Shown piece after piece: positions 21,153 through 30,302 of a stretch of DNA of 64,000 nucleotides; the stretch's first letter is position 1; each line of letters starts with the position of its first letter. The notes under the pieces are model-generated. The model worked only from the letters and a program-made list of their open reading frames with translations. It had not been told where the DNA came from and did no database searches. The stretch covers positions 18,385,357-18,449,356 of the forward strand of contig CM026424.1 in assembly GCA_014871385.1 (NCBI GenBank). The letters are read 5' to 3'. Source of the stretch: Ceratodon purpureus. Taxonomy: Eukaryota > Streptophyta > Bryopsida > Pseudoditrichales > Ditrichaceae. The position numbers and the translations under genes are program-made.

Positions 21153-22129
21153 AAACTGTGCCCCATGACAGATGAACGTACTCGACCCTCGAGATTATCG
21201 ATAGTCATTCACATGTCACAGTGCCTCGCTTGGCACGGATTTGCCCAAGCAGTCGATGGAACTTGGGCATGAAAAGGAATATGCTTGAATGAACATTCAG
21301 GAACTGATCCTTTATCTGGATGCTATCGTGGGCGGCCCGATTGATTGTGACGGATGTGTATGGTCAAAGATTTTTATGTTCTCAGTGGAAATCCGATCGC
21401 CACCGTCGTTGACTGAGATTATATCCATATCCTGAATTCAGGTATTCATCATAAAGACGGCTTTGAAACCACTTTGATATCTGAAAGCCACCTTACAGTT
21501 AACATTTGAGTCGAAAACTAATTTAAGAAAAAAACATAGATACGGTGCACAGCAGAGCAGAGTGTGTCGATGGTGGAAACCAAATCACTGCATATAGATG
21601 GGAGTTCATGAGCTGGTCAAACCGTTTAAAAGATAATCCATGCAGTGATTCAGACTGTTTTGATTACGATAAAATGGGCTCGTGTGCTTGCATCATTAAG
21701 ACAAAACTGAAGCTTCACATATTTCAGAGGACAAATTTGTATGGACACTTCAGATACAGTTTCTCTTGAGTTTGTTAAATGTAGAAAGGTCTGGCTGTCG
21801 AGAAAGATTCAATAATTGAATGCGTGATTTACGAGTTTGTTTTGCAGAAAAATGCATGTGTGCAAATTTCCAGGCATTTGAGTGGTAAGCCAGAATTATG
21901 ACAATCTTGCATCTACCTGCGCCGACTTTTTGTTGATACTAGTACCAATTCATCTGAGTTACACCACATCAGCTCTGTTGAAATTATTCAAAATGTGCCA
22001 ACATTTCAGGACAGTTGTTCTCGCTCCGTGCTACGATAAATCACTAGGCTTGCCCTTGTTGTATACCAAGGCTAATGTGAAAGGATGTGAATGAAATTCT
22101 TTGTAATTCCTATGCACTTCATCTTCGCA

Positions 22130-22423
22130 CCTCAACCGGTCATTGACAACCATCTTCTCCTCGTGTAAGTATGTTTCTTGCTCCACACGCTTCTCTGCAA
22201 GTTACTCATCATTCTTCGGTTGCTTCATTACTAATTCCGGGACCAATTCAGATGAAGCTGCAGTTTCTGTCACAGGGCGTCTAGGTAGGTACAGGTTCTC
22301 CTTGTGTGAGACAGGGAAACAGCTTGGTTTCACTTCACAAATCCCTTGGTGAGTTCCTTCAAGGAGGGAAAGCAAACTCAGGAATGAAAATCTTCGCTTA
22401 ACTTTTAGCATCAATTCGTGCAA
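22130..22423 (-). pseudogene. Exon-like fragment, dead copy, in the right duplicon
   Basis: Counterpart of 10157-10383. The frame reaches TAASSELVPELVMKQPKNDE and then a stop. Upstream it diverges from the left copy and continues as an open frame (GTHQGICEVKPSCF...) to ~22423. The product is not recognised. Confidence 0.3.
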
Positions 22424-22645
22424 CAGTTAATAATGCCATGGTTTTGCTTTGTAGATCGGTTGAATGCTGCTTGGTTGTTGCTTGCTCAAGGATTGATGTA
22501 TTTTTTCCCCTTCTTGTGTAAAACAGCATATGCTAAAATGAGGATTCAGGTTACTTGCGGCCAATGTACGAAAGTTGACATACCGGCATTGTAATCTGCT
22601 GTGTGTAGTACACTGGGAGAACTTTAGACGGCGTGTTGAGAGAAT

Positions 22646-23093
22646 ATGATCATATATTTCTGCCTCATGATCTTGATGATGATGCAGTTCTTTGCATCAG
22701 GAGATCTGGTGGAGGAGGTGATGTAAAACACTTGGCAGAGGCTGAGAATAATTATTGAAAACAATGTCAGGATGCCAATTGGGCAGGTGCTAGACTTTAA
22801 TTGCCACCTGCATAACCAGAACCCTGACAAACGACTATGGCCAGCTCTCTGTGATGCCTACAGAAGTGCATACACATAAGAAACATACACGAGTTTCAAA
22901 GGAACCGACGTCGTCAAGTGCACCTTCTCCACGGCAGGCAAACCTGACATTCCAGATGAATTTTGTGGTTAGAGTTTACCTTCGGAAAATTTCCTGGTTG
23001 CAACTGCATTGGTCTTACACCGTGAGAGCAGGTGGTGAATGAAGCGTGCTGGTGCAACTTTTGCTTCATACAAAAGTGGGATTGATTATGAGC
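22646..23093 (+). pseudogene. SPH-family pseudogene
   Basis: An ATG at 22646 opens a hydrophobic signal-like segment (MIIYFCLMILMMMQFFASG) that stops after EEVM. Downstream in the same frame are all S1-family blocks: RLRIIIENNVRMPIGQVLDF then NCHL, KGTDVVKCTFSTAGKP, and, after a frame change, CNCIGLTP...EQVVNEACWC and FIQKWD. These line up with the SPH gene at 20064-20477 and with 24162-24530. At least three in-frame stops and one frameshift are visible, so it is non-functional. It lies between the two intact SPH genes. Confidence 0.75.
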
Positions 23094-23099
23094 AGAGAG

Positions 23100-24161
23100 A
23101 AAGTTTAGGAAATGTGTCCAATTCTGTAGCTTTTGACCTGAGCTTGCAGAGGGTGGTAAAGTAGGTGTGCCTAGCATCGGCACGGCAGACATTAATTTAT
23201 TTCTGTTGGAATTGATTTAGGTGACGAAATTACCTAATTGATTGATATATAAGGACTTCCTGAGCTGAATCATTATTAGTTGAAGGATGATGGATACCGT
23301 TGTTCCTTGAAAAGGTCTCGAAGTGATGTCCCCGCATGTTAAAACTCAGATTGCAATCCAGCCAGTCCACTCCATATTATCCTTTTCGACCAGGATTTTA
23401 ATCCAGAAGCGTTAAGGTCCAGAATGTGCTGAATGTGGCCATTGCTAAGCACATGATCACCCAATCACATGTACGCCCATCATGACACACATGAGAAAAC
23501 CATCGACCCTAACATCCGTATCGCTTATTTCCTGGGTAAGATTACTTTCCCTGTCCTTGTTGCTTCCAGACATGACTTAGCTGATATCTGGCCCTGAAAT
23601 CTTCCAAGTAGTTCGTGATGCCTTTACTTCTGGCCCAATATAAAGAGACGTACTGTTTGTCTCAAGCGTTGCAGCATGCAAGTGCAAGGGTTATGGCCAG
23701 ACAACCCTCACTGATCATGGTACAAATGAAGCACTGGTCCAATTTCGAGTTTTCTACTTCAGACAGATTCCACTCAGGCTCAGTTCGCTTCCTCTCTTGC
23801 TATATCAGTCCCCAATCTTGATTCTTCACCACTGTTGTGGTGAGCTCTGCAGAATGCCTAAATCTTCTCAATGATGCTCTCTTCATTGCTTGTATCCGGA
23901 TAGAGGTTATCTTTGTAGGGCGATCACTAAGTAGTTAACTGCATCAATTGGGCGCAAGTGATTCTTTTGTAATTTCAACAAGTTTAGCTCTCCCTATACA
24001 TCATATCAATTGTATTACATTGATTCATGTCCCAAGTAAGGATGTGATTAGGTCATTGTCAACACTTAATCGTCAGTTTACTAGGTAAAAGAGCGCAATT
24101 TAATTGATGATTGAGTTGATCAGGTGCAGATCTAAGTGCAGGTCATAGGACGACCGTGACA
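23100..24161. other. Intergenic region before the second SPH gene, no other gene seen
   Basis: Mixed-composition DNA with short frames only. The part near 24120-24161 is probably promoter or 5'UTR (possible acceptors at GGTGCAG). Confidence 0.4.
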
Positions 24162-24530
24162 ATGGGGTTGTGTTCCAAGGTTGGTCTTATCTTCTGCTTT
24201 ACTGCGACGGTGCTAACGACATTATGCCCTGTGGAGGGAGTGCATGTGAGCATCGGAAGTATGATGACCCCCATCATGACCGTGCATTGCGTAAAAGGGA
24301 ACCAAGATGAGGGAGTGAGAGTGGTGCGCTCCATGCACGAGTACTCGTTTGATGTTTCAGGGGATTTCAGAGGACCTTATGTTTGCAATTTTGAAGCAGC
24401 AGGAAAGCGCACCACAATGCTGGACGTTTGCAACTCACGCTGCAACTGCGATACTTACAGTGGGTGTGCATGGGTAGTCAGGAATGACGGCTTCTACTGT
24501 AATCATGACTTAATTCAAAAGTGGGCTTGA
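24162..24530 (+). CDS. Secreted S-protein homologue (SPH / S1 family), second member
   Basis: The 122-residue protein begins MGLCSKVGLIFCFTATVLTT, a clear signal peptide. The mature region keeps the family order: MTVHCVKGNQDEGVR, GPYVCNFEAAGKRTTMLDV, a Cys cluster (CNSRCNCDTYSGC) and WVVRNDGFYCN, ending IQKWA. AAGK.TT.DV followed by the Cys-rich tail is shared with the protein at 20064-20477, so the two are paralogues. Compared with that gene it has additional cysteines in the C-terminal cluster. The open frame extends 6 bp further up but without an ATG; ATG at 24162 is the natural start. Its promoter region is not part of the MTPSL/SPH duplicon. Confidence 0.8.
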   Translation: MGLCSKVGLIFCFTATVLTTLCPVEGVHVSIGSMMTPIMTVHCVKGNQDEGVRVVRSMHEYSFDVSGDFRGPYVCNFEAAGKRTTMLDVCNSRCNCDTYSGCAWVVRNDGFYCNHDLIQKWA

Positions 24531-25540
24531 GTTCCAGAAACGTGATTCAGACACAGTTTGCAAGAGTTGATGTCAAGATAAACTTAGTGCATCATCTCAT
24601 TTCGAGTAAGGCTGTACTTCAGATTTAAAAGAATTAAGCCAAAACTCTTTCAAACTCAGCAGGATCAAGAACACTGACTCATTTCCACATGCCTATAAAA
24701 TCTCCAGGGATCGTTATCCTTTCAGAAATGTTGTTCCCATTAATTTGAAAATTATACAGGTTGATTATAGAGAGATAATATCAGAGGATGTCATCTTGTT
24801 GTCACAAAAAGCATGCTCGAGAGCAAGTCGTAATTTCTTGCAAAGTGCACCTGATCCTGAAATGTCGACCAAATTTAGCAAACTATTCTGTAATCAGTAA
24901 GTTCTGACATTCACAATATGTGTTTCGAAGCTGTGTTTACTGTAAATGATCATGAATGAGCCGCCTTGCAAGCTGATCTCCATGCTCGTTTTCCTGGAGC
25001 TGATTGTGTACCACATTATACATACCTTGAAACCGAGACTCAATTTCTCCAGATGTGCAAATTAGAACAGTCACGCAAATTACAGAGTTGTCAGCAAATT
25101 ACAATCCATCTGTTGAATTCCCAAGTCACTCGTCATTCTCGTGTACCCCTACGTCGCCAAGGAGAAGCGAATCGGTCCCACCCCAGGTTGACTCCAGGAA
25201 ACCACCCTCAGCATAAGCAATCAGATCGCGTCACAAACAATGCTTCAAATCCTCAGCGTTACGAATCTACCTACAACGCAACAGCTCCATCTCCGAGATA
25301 TTGAATAATCCGTCCTAGATTCTAGAAGCTACGAAATTCCCAAAAGTTTTCCCAACATCGCTTCAAACTTCGCCCTCGTTCGTCTCCCACAGACACGGCA
25401 CCACTCTCACACAACTCACTGGTCGAGGATAATGGGGCGAGATCATACAGTGAGATCAAAAGGATAATGGTGGCTGGCATCGCAAGGAAGAACTAGGGCA
25501 GATCAAGTAATCAGCGAGGAGCTAAACTTGATCGACAAAC
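24531..25540. other. Intergenic / 5' leader of the STPGR gene
   Basis: No gene seen up to ~25300. The part 25300-25540 becomes CT-rich and looks like the leader of the gene starting 25541. Confidence 0.4.
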
Positions 25541-26743
25541 ATGGACGAGACGTTCAACGACAATCCAGGCCCGGGCGCATACTGCTTGAAGGACAGATAC
25601 ACGAAGAACGCAGCGCCGATCTACTCCATCGGCCAGAAGTTCCGAAGCGGCCCCAACGCCGACCAGCCAGGCCCGGGCGCGTACGATCCGAAGCTCGGGG
25701 ACCGCGGCCCATCGTACACGCTACCGGCGCGATTCGGGCCGCGCTCGCGCGACCAGTACCCGGGACCAGGTGCATACTCCTCCGAAGTCGCCTACACGAA
25801 GCAATGCCCGCCGTCCTACTCCATCGCCAGCAAGTTCATCCCCAGCGACGGCGACAAGAACCCCGGCCCCGGCAGCTACGAGGTCCGCAGCCGCCTGGGC
25901 GGCCCTGCGTACTCCCTCGCGGCGCGCATGCGCGGCGGGACCAAGCCCACCACGCCCGGCCCGGGCGCGTACGACGCCACGCCTCGCTCCGGCGCGCCGT
26001 CGTACTCCATCGCTGTGCGTCCTAGAACCGCCCCAGGGGACTCTCTCCCAGGCCCCGGTGCTTACAACCCGCTCCTCCACTCCTGCGTCCCAGCCTACTC
26101 GCTCGCGAAGCGCTGCGGCACAGCTCGCTCGGATGTGAATCCCGGACCTGGGTCATACAACCCCGAGCGCGGTGACCGCGGGCCGGCTTACTCCTTGTCG
26201 CGGCGATTCGCGGACGGCAAGGGCGACATGAATCCTGGGCCGGGCGAGTATGATCCCAGTAAGAAGTCAAGCGGGCCTGCTTACTCTCTCGCGGCGAAGA
26301 TGGGGAGCCGGTCGAAGGACAATGTTCCTGGGCCTGGAAGCTACGACCACCGGTTCAACTCCGGCGCTCCGTCGTACAGCATTGCGAGTAAGTTTGCGAG
26401 TGGCGCCGGGGACAAGAATCCTGGTCCGGGGAGTTACGAGCCCAGGATTCGGAGTGGCGCGCCCAGTTATACCTTGGCCTCCAGGGTGAACAAGCGCGCC
26501 GCAGATATGAACCCCGGGCCTGGGACGTACGACGCGAATTTGCATAATTGTCATCCGAGTTATAGTATTGCGAAGAGGTTTGGGGAGGGGCGGGGGGATA
26601 ATAACCCTGGACCTGGAAGTTATGATGTGAGGTCGAGGACCAGCGGGCCGGCGTATAGCATCCAAGGGCGGCATCCTAGGAACCGCCCCGATCAGCACAA
26701 GTCGAGAGGCGATTACTCGTTTCGCGATTGCGGGCCGTGCTGA
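25541..26743 (+). CDS. Sperm-tail PG-rich repeat (STPGR / ODF3-like SHIPPO) protein
   Basis: The 400-residue protein is built almost entirely of 12 repeats spaced ~30-33 residues. Each carries PGPG[ASTE]Y and, ~15 residues later, a [GA]P.Y[ST][LI] motif. This is the SHIPPO/STPGR signature of ODF3-like axoneme proteins, which in animals and algae bind along or inside flagellar microtubules. In a plant this implies motile sperm. Single exon, start at MDETFNDNPGPG; the ATG follows a CT-rich leader. The 5' half is strongly GC-rich (codon third positions mostly G/C) and the 3' half less so. The related gene at 28153-28767 has the same N-terminus (DNPGPGAYC.KD), so the pair is a tandem duplication with a different number of repeats. 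The end RGDYSFRDCGPC is not repeat-like. Confidence 0.9.
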   Translation: MDETFNDNPGPGAYCLKDRYTKNAAPIYSIGQKFRSGPNADQPGPGAYDPKLGDRGPSYTLPARFGPRSRDQYPGPGAYSSEVAYTKQCPPSYSIASKFIPSDGDKNPGPGSYEVRSRLGGPAYSLAARMRGGTKPTTPGPGAYDATPRSGAPSYSIAVRPRTAPGDSLPGPGAYNPLLHSCVPAYSLAKRCGTARSDVNPGPGSYNPERGDRGPAYSLSRRFADGKGDMNPGPGEYDPSKKSSGPAYSLAAKMGSRSKDNVPGPGSYDHRFNSGAPSYSIASKFASGAGDKNPGPGSYEPRIRSGAPSYTLASRVNKRAADMNPGPGTYDANLHNCHPSYSIAKRFGEGRGDNNPGPGSYDVRSRTSGPAYSIQGRHPRNRPDQHKSRGDYSFRDCGPC

Positions 26744-28152
26744 GCGATGGGATGATCGGCAGCGCCAGTTTTGTTTGTTCGTGGTTTAGGGTGGATAATC
26801 CGGTCTGACGTAGTTGTTTGAAGGATGTCAGTGGATAGTTGACGGGGTTGTGCTTGGCGTGTTGCGCGGTTTGGGGGCCATGGTGTGCGAAGATGGTGCA
26901 CCAAGAGTTTGTTGCAATAGGGGATTTTGTTCGGAAGCGGAGGGACCTGAAACTTTCTCTGGAAGCTTGAACTATGCAGGATGGATTTTTTGTTCATGAA
27001 TAGCTTACAGTGTAAGCAATGGAGCCTGTTCCTATCTGTTGTTCAAATCAGGTTGCGGAAGTAAAGTGCTGGATTGGTCTTGGTTCACTCCGAATGAACG
27101 CGCATATTTTGTGGATTCATGTGAATTCTGAAACATGTTTCAAACGGTCCGGGATATCAAGTTCAACTCTAGCAGTTTTCAATTTAAGCACTTGCATACG
27201 TACTCAGCAAAGTCCGCCCTGTCAGGTAAGTGAGGACCTGTCAGGTAAGTTTTGAAGCCTCGCCGGCCGGCTGGCCTCAGGAAATCCTCAGAGGACAAAA
27301 TTCACTCTTCTAACTCTCAATCCAGGAGAAAGTCTGAAATGTGAGCTTTGAAATCCGCTATGCTTCCAACTATTGCCCTGAAGTGAGACTTGTTCTAGAA
27401 TTACAGCATGTCAATTTTCCAACAGCCAGCTAGGGATCATTGTGAACGCTGCGGCAAAAAAACCTTTCAGTTCGCCCGTAGGAGTGTACAGGTTTCGAGA
27501 AAACTTCACATTGATGTAAAGAGATCAATTGGACTTATATGATTAACTACAAGCTCTTACCATGAAAAGTCATCTGCAACATCTACAAGAAATGCAAATC
27601 AAGCACCGTGCTCCACCCACAGAACTTCCTCCGACTCCACCTACACCTTCTTAACCCAGCATGCTGCATACATCAAAGACAAGCTTGCATACATGCATTA
27701 AACTGAATGGGAGAGTAGTAAAATTGTGCTCTAAAGTAAGCTTAGTATTTCAGCACACCCCTCCTTCAGACACACATCAAATTTGAAGAGTGCAAGCACA
27801 CATGTTCTTTGTAATGAGTGAGCAAGTATTCAAGAGCAAGATGAACTTTTGAGGTAAAACACTAAGGTTGAGCAAAGAGATGTCACCACATGCCTAAGAT
27901 TGTGAGACATGCAGGTAAAACGATGGTTTACCCTTGATCCCCGGAGCTTCTCATCGAGGTTTCAAGGTTTGTTGGAGTGCTCTCTGAAGCATAATTCTTC
28001 AAGGTGAACAGACATATCGAAAGGACGTGTCGCATCACTTCATCGACTGGTCCATCCCCTCTTCACAGGTAGCAACGTCGATCATCGATACATGGGGTGA
28101 ACACCAAATCCTGCAGGTTTTCTACCTTGAAGCTCAAACTAGCTCTTGCAGC
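26744..28152. other. Spacer between the two STPGR genes, no gene seen
   Basis: Short frames only. The direct repeat TGTCAGGTAAGT (27220 and 27239) resembles splice donors. The end of this region holds the leader of the next gene. Confidence 0.4.
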
Positions 28153-28767
28153 ATGGGGGATGAATACAACGACAACCCCGGACCAGGTGCGTATTGCGTC
28201 AAGGACAAAATAACACATGAGCAAGCACCCAGCTACTCTCTAGCCGTGAAGCTCAGGAGCGGCGGAGACGACGACAAGCCCGGCCCCGGCACTTACTCGC
28301 CACGCGATCCCGACAAAGGCCCCGCCTACTCACTCCCCGGCAGATTCAAGGGCAAGTTCGACGACGAAAATCCAGGCCCTGGCAATTACTCCCCTAAGAC
28401 GCGCTACACCAAGTCGTGCCCGCCCGCCTACAGCATTGCCTCCAAGCTGGACAACGGAGGCTCCAGCAGCAAAAATCCGGGACCAGGCGCTTACGACCCG
28501 AAGCTTGGCCCCGGCGGGCCGAGCTTCAGCTTGCGTACCAGGGCCGGGAGCGAGGGCACAGAAGAAAATCCCGGACCTGGCTCGTATGATCCGGTTGTAC
28601 ACAATTGCATTCCTGCTTACAGTCTGGGGAAGCGACTAGACGGGAACAAGGGGGATGATGGCCCTGGCCCAGGAGCATACAACATGCAGCAGAAACGAAC
28701 CAGCCCGGCGTACACCATGGGTAGCAGGCTGGATCACAAGCGCCCACCGGGACGCAACACCAGATAG
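28153..28767 (+). CDS. Sperm-tail PG-rich repeat (STPGR) protein, shorter paralogue
   Basis: A 204-residue, single-exon protein with six PGPG.Y repeats and the paired P.YS[LI] motifs. It starts MGDEYNDNPGPGAYCVKD, closely like the upstream paralogue. The open frame extends 42 codons upstream (from 28027) but that part is not repeat-like and lacks an ATG, so the start at 28153 is preferred. The C-terminus is basic (SRLDHKRPPGRNTR). It is expected in the sperm flagellum or basal apparatus. It shares orientation with its neighbour, with ~1.4 kb between them. Confidence 0.88.
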   Translation: MGDEYNDNPGPGAYCVKDKITHEQAPSYSLAVKLRSGGDDDKPGPGTYSPRDPDKGPAYSLPGRFKGKFDDENPGPGNYSPKTRYTKSCPPAYSIASKLDNGGSSSKNPGPGAYDPKLGPGGPSFSLRTRAGSEGTEENPGPGSYDPVVHNCIPAYSLGKRLDGNKGDDGPGPGAYNMQQKRTSPAYTMGSRLDHKRPPGRNTR

Positions 28768-30302
28768 CTCTGATCAACTCCTCCTTCACAGCAAATTCCA
28801 ATATCTTGCACCTCGGTCGACAGTCAATTAACCACTTGCAGGCCATTTTTCTGTTGCAAGACTCATTTGATCGACATCTGCAACACGCGTACCGAGAAAA
28901 ACTGCATCAAGCTAAACAGCAGATGGTCGATCCCAAATCAAACTGATCGATCAGGTAACTTGCTTAATTTCTTCTCCTATTGAAAGTTCTTTCTTCACAC
29001 CGATCTCAATTTTTGCATGGTTTTCAAACAAAGCAGCGGATTAGAAAGTGTCGGGTCATTGTACAAAGGCCTGATCGACGTTGAGAATATTACATGGTCG
29101 ACGTCGAACTTAGCCTCGTACAATTTAATGTATCGTATGTTTTTGTGATCAGCTTGAGCATATTCACGATCAATCTCTGACGAAGGCTGCCGACTGATCA
29201 AATGTCATGCAGGAATATGGACAAGAAATCAAATGTCATGCAGGAATATGGACAAGAAACTGTCAATTCATCGACCGTCCCGAGTGAATGATCCTGATGC
29301 ATAATTCTACTCGGCCCTCATCACTTAATTTTAAACCCATCAGTGAATCGTGATGAATCTCCAAGTTTATTTCTATTTCGTTTGTTGCAAATTATGAGTT
29401 TAATTGTTCAAAATTTCTATCTGGAATCTAAACCTGAAAGGTGTGACTCATTTATTACTGCTAATTTGTGAAAATAAAAATCAATTTTTAGTTCATTTAA
29501 AACTAAAAAAAATAAAAATAAATAAAAATAAAATAAAATAAAAATCTGAAATTAAACTGAAATTATTTATAAATTTACATGGTTTATTTTTTAAGTAGAT
29601 GAATGATCTAAAATACTTTGCGTTGAAATATGTGTTCCAATGAACGTTGAAATATTGTATATGCTTGGGTCCAATTATAAGTATAAGTGAAGTAAAAGCA
29701 GGATGAAGATCATTAGTGCAAATTTAATTTTAAAAATAGGTTAAATTTATAGACAAGTGCTCTAATATATTTGTTGACATAATGTTCTTTTACAAGACCT
29801 TCCACTCATACAAAATGGCTTCAGGGTAAACATGCCATTAACCGTCCAACATGAGAGATTTTTATACAGAAAGAGAAGAGTGTTTATTTGGTGTCACATG
29901 AGGTGACTCCCTTCACCGTCGAGGACCGTCGGCCATTCCAACTGTGCCGTCAAAAGAACTCGTTCCAAGTTCATCCACCCACACGGTCATCGCATTCGTG
30001 AATGCTCATCCTTACCCTGTCCCCGTAAGTTCCTATCACCGTCACCATCGTCTTCATCCATCATCATCCACCCTTATTACCGTCTTCATCGTCGTTTTCA
30101 TCCAAGCTCAATCACTCGCGATTCGCGAGCTTCATTTTTTTCGCAGCGATGGAGTTGGAGACGTGAATTTGCGTTCGATCGAAACCCTAAGCGCTTCTGC
30201 GCGCGGCGGTCGTGGACTTTCACAGACCGTTTTTCGTCACGCGGGTGGAGGCTCTGAGTCGCAAGATCCGCCAGGGAAATTCCGGCGTGCTATGGTGGCG
30301 TG
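28768..30302. other. Intergenic, AT-rich; leader of the CCDC93-like gene at the right
   Basis: 29220-29265 contains a tandem duplication of ATCAAATGTCATGCAGGAAT. 29505-29545 is an A-rich AAATAAAAT run. 29900-30302 is CT-rich leader DNA with CATC/TCAC repeats. No gene is seen. Confidence 0.4.

Larger units (their letters stand above)
19320..22270 (-). repeat. Right copy of the inverted duplicon (around SPH)
   Basis: Reverse-complement homologue of 10156-13740. Homology covers the downstream flank (19320-19945), the whole upstream cassette up to just before the SPH start codon (20500-21000), and the distal part (21640-22262). It differs from the left copy by an expanded 19-bp minisatellite, an inserted segment at 21450-21590, and the SPH coding region (20064-20477) in place of MTPSL. 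Confidence 0.85.

Noticed and set aside
21015..21160. CRISPR-like array
   Set aside because: The 19-bp units are directly adjacent without unique spacers, so it is a minisatellite, and the genome is eukaryotic.
25528..26138. Long alternative frames overlapping the first STPGR gene on both strands
   Set aside because: They are Arg/Pro/Ala-rich by-products of the GC-rich repetitive coding sequence. The PGPG frame explains the region.
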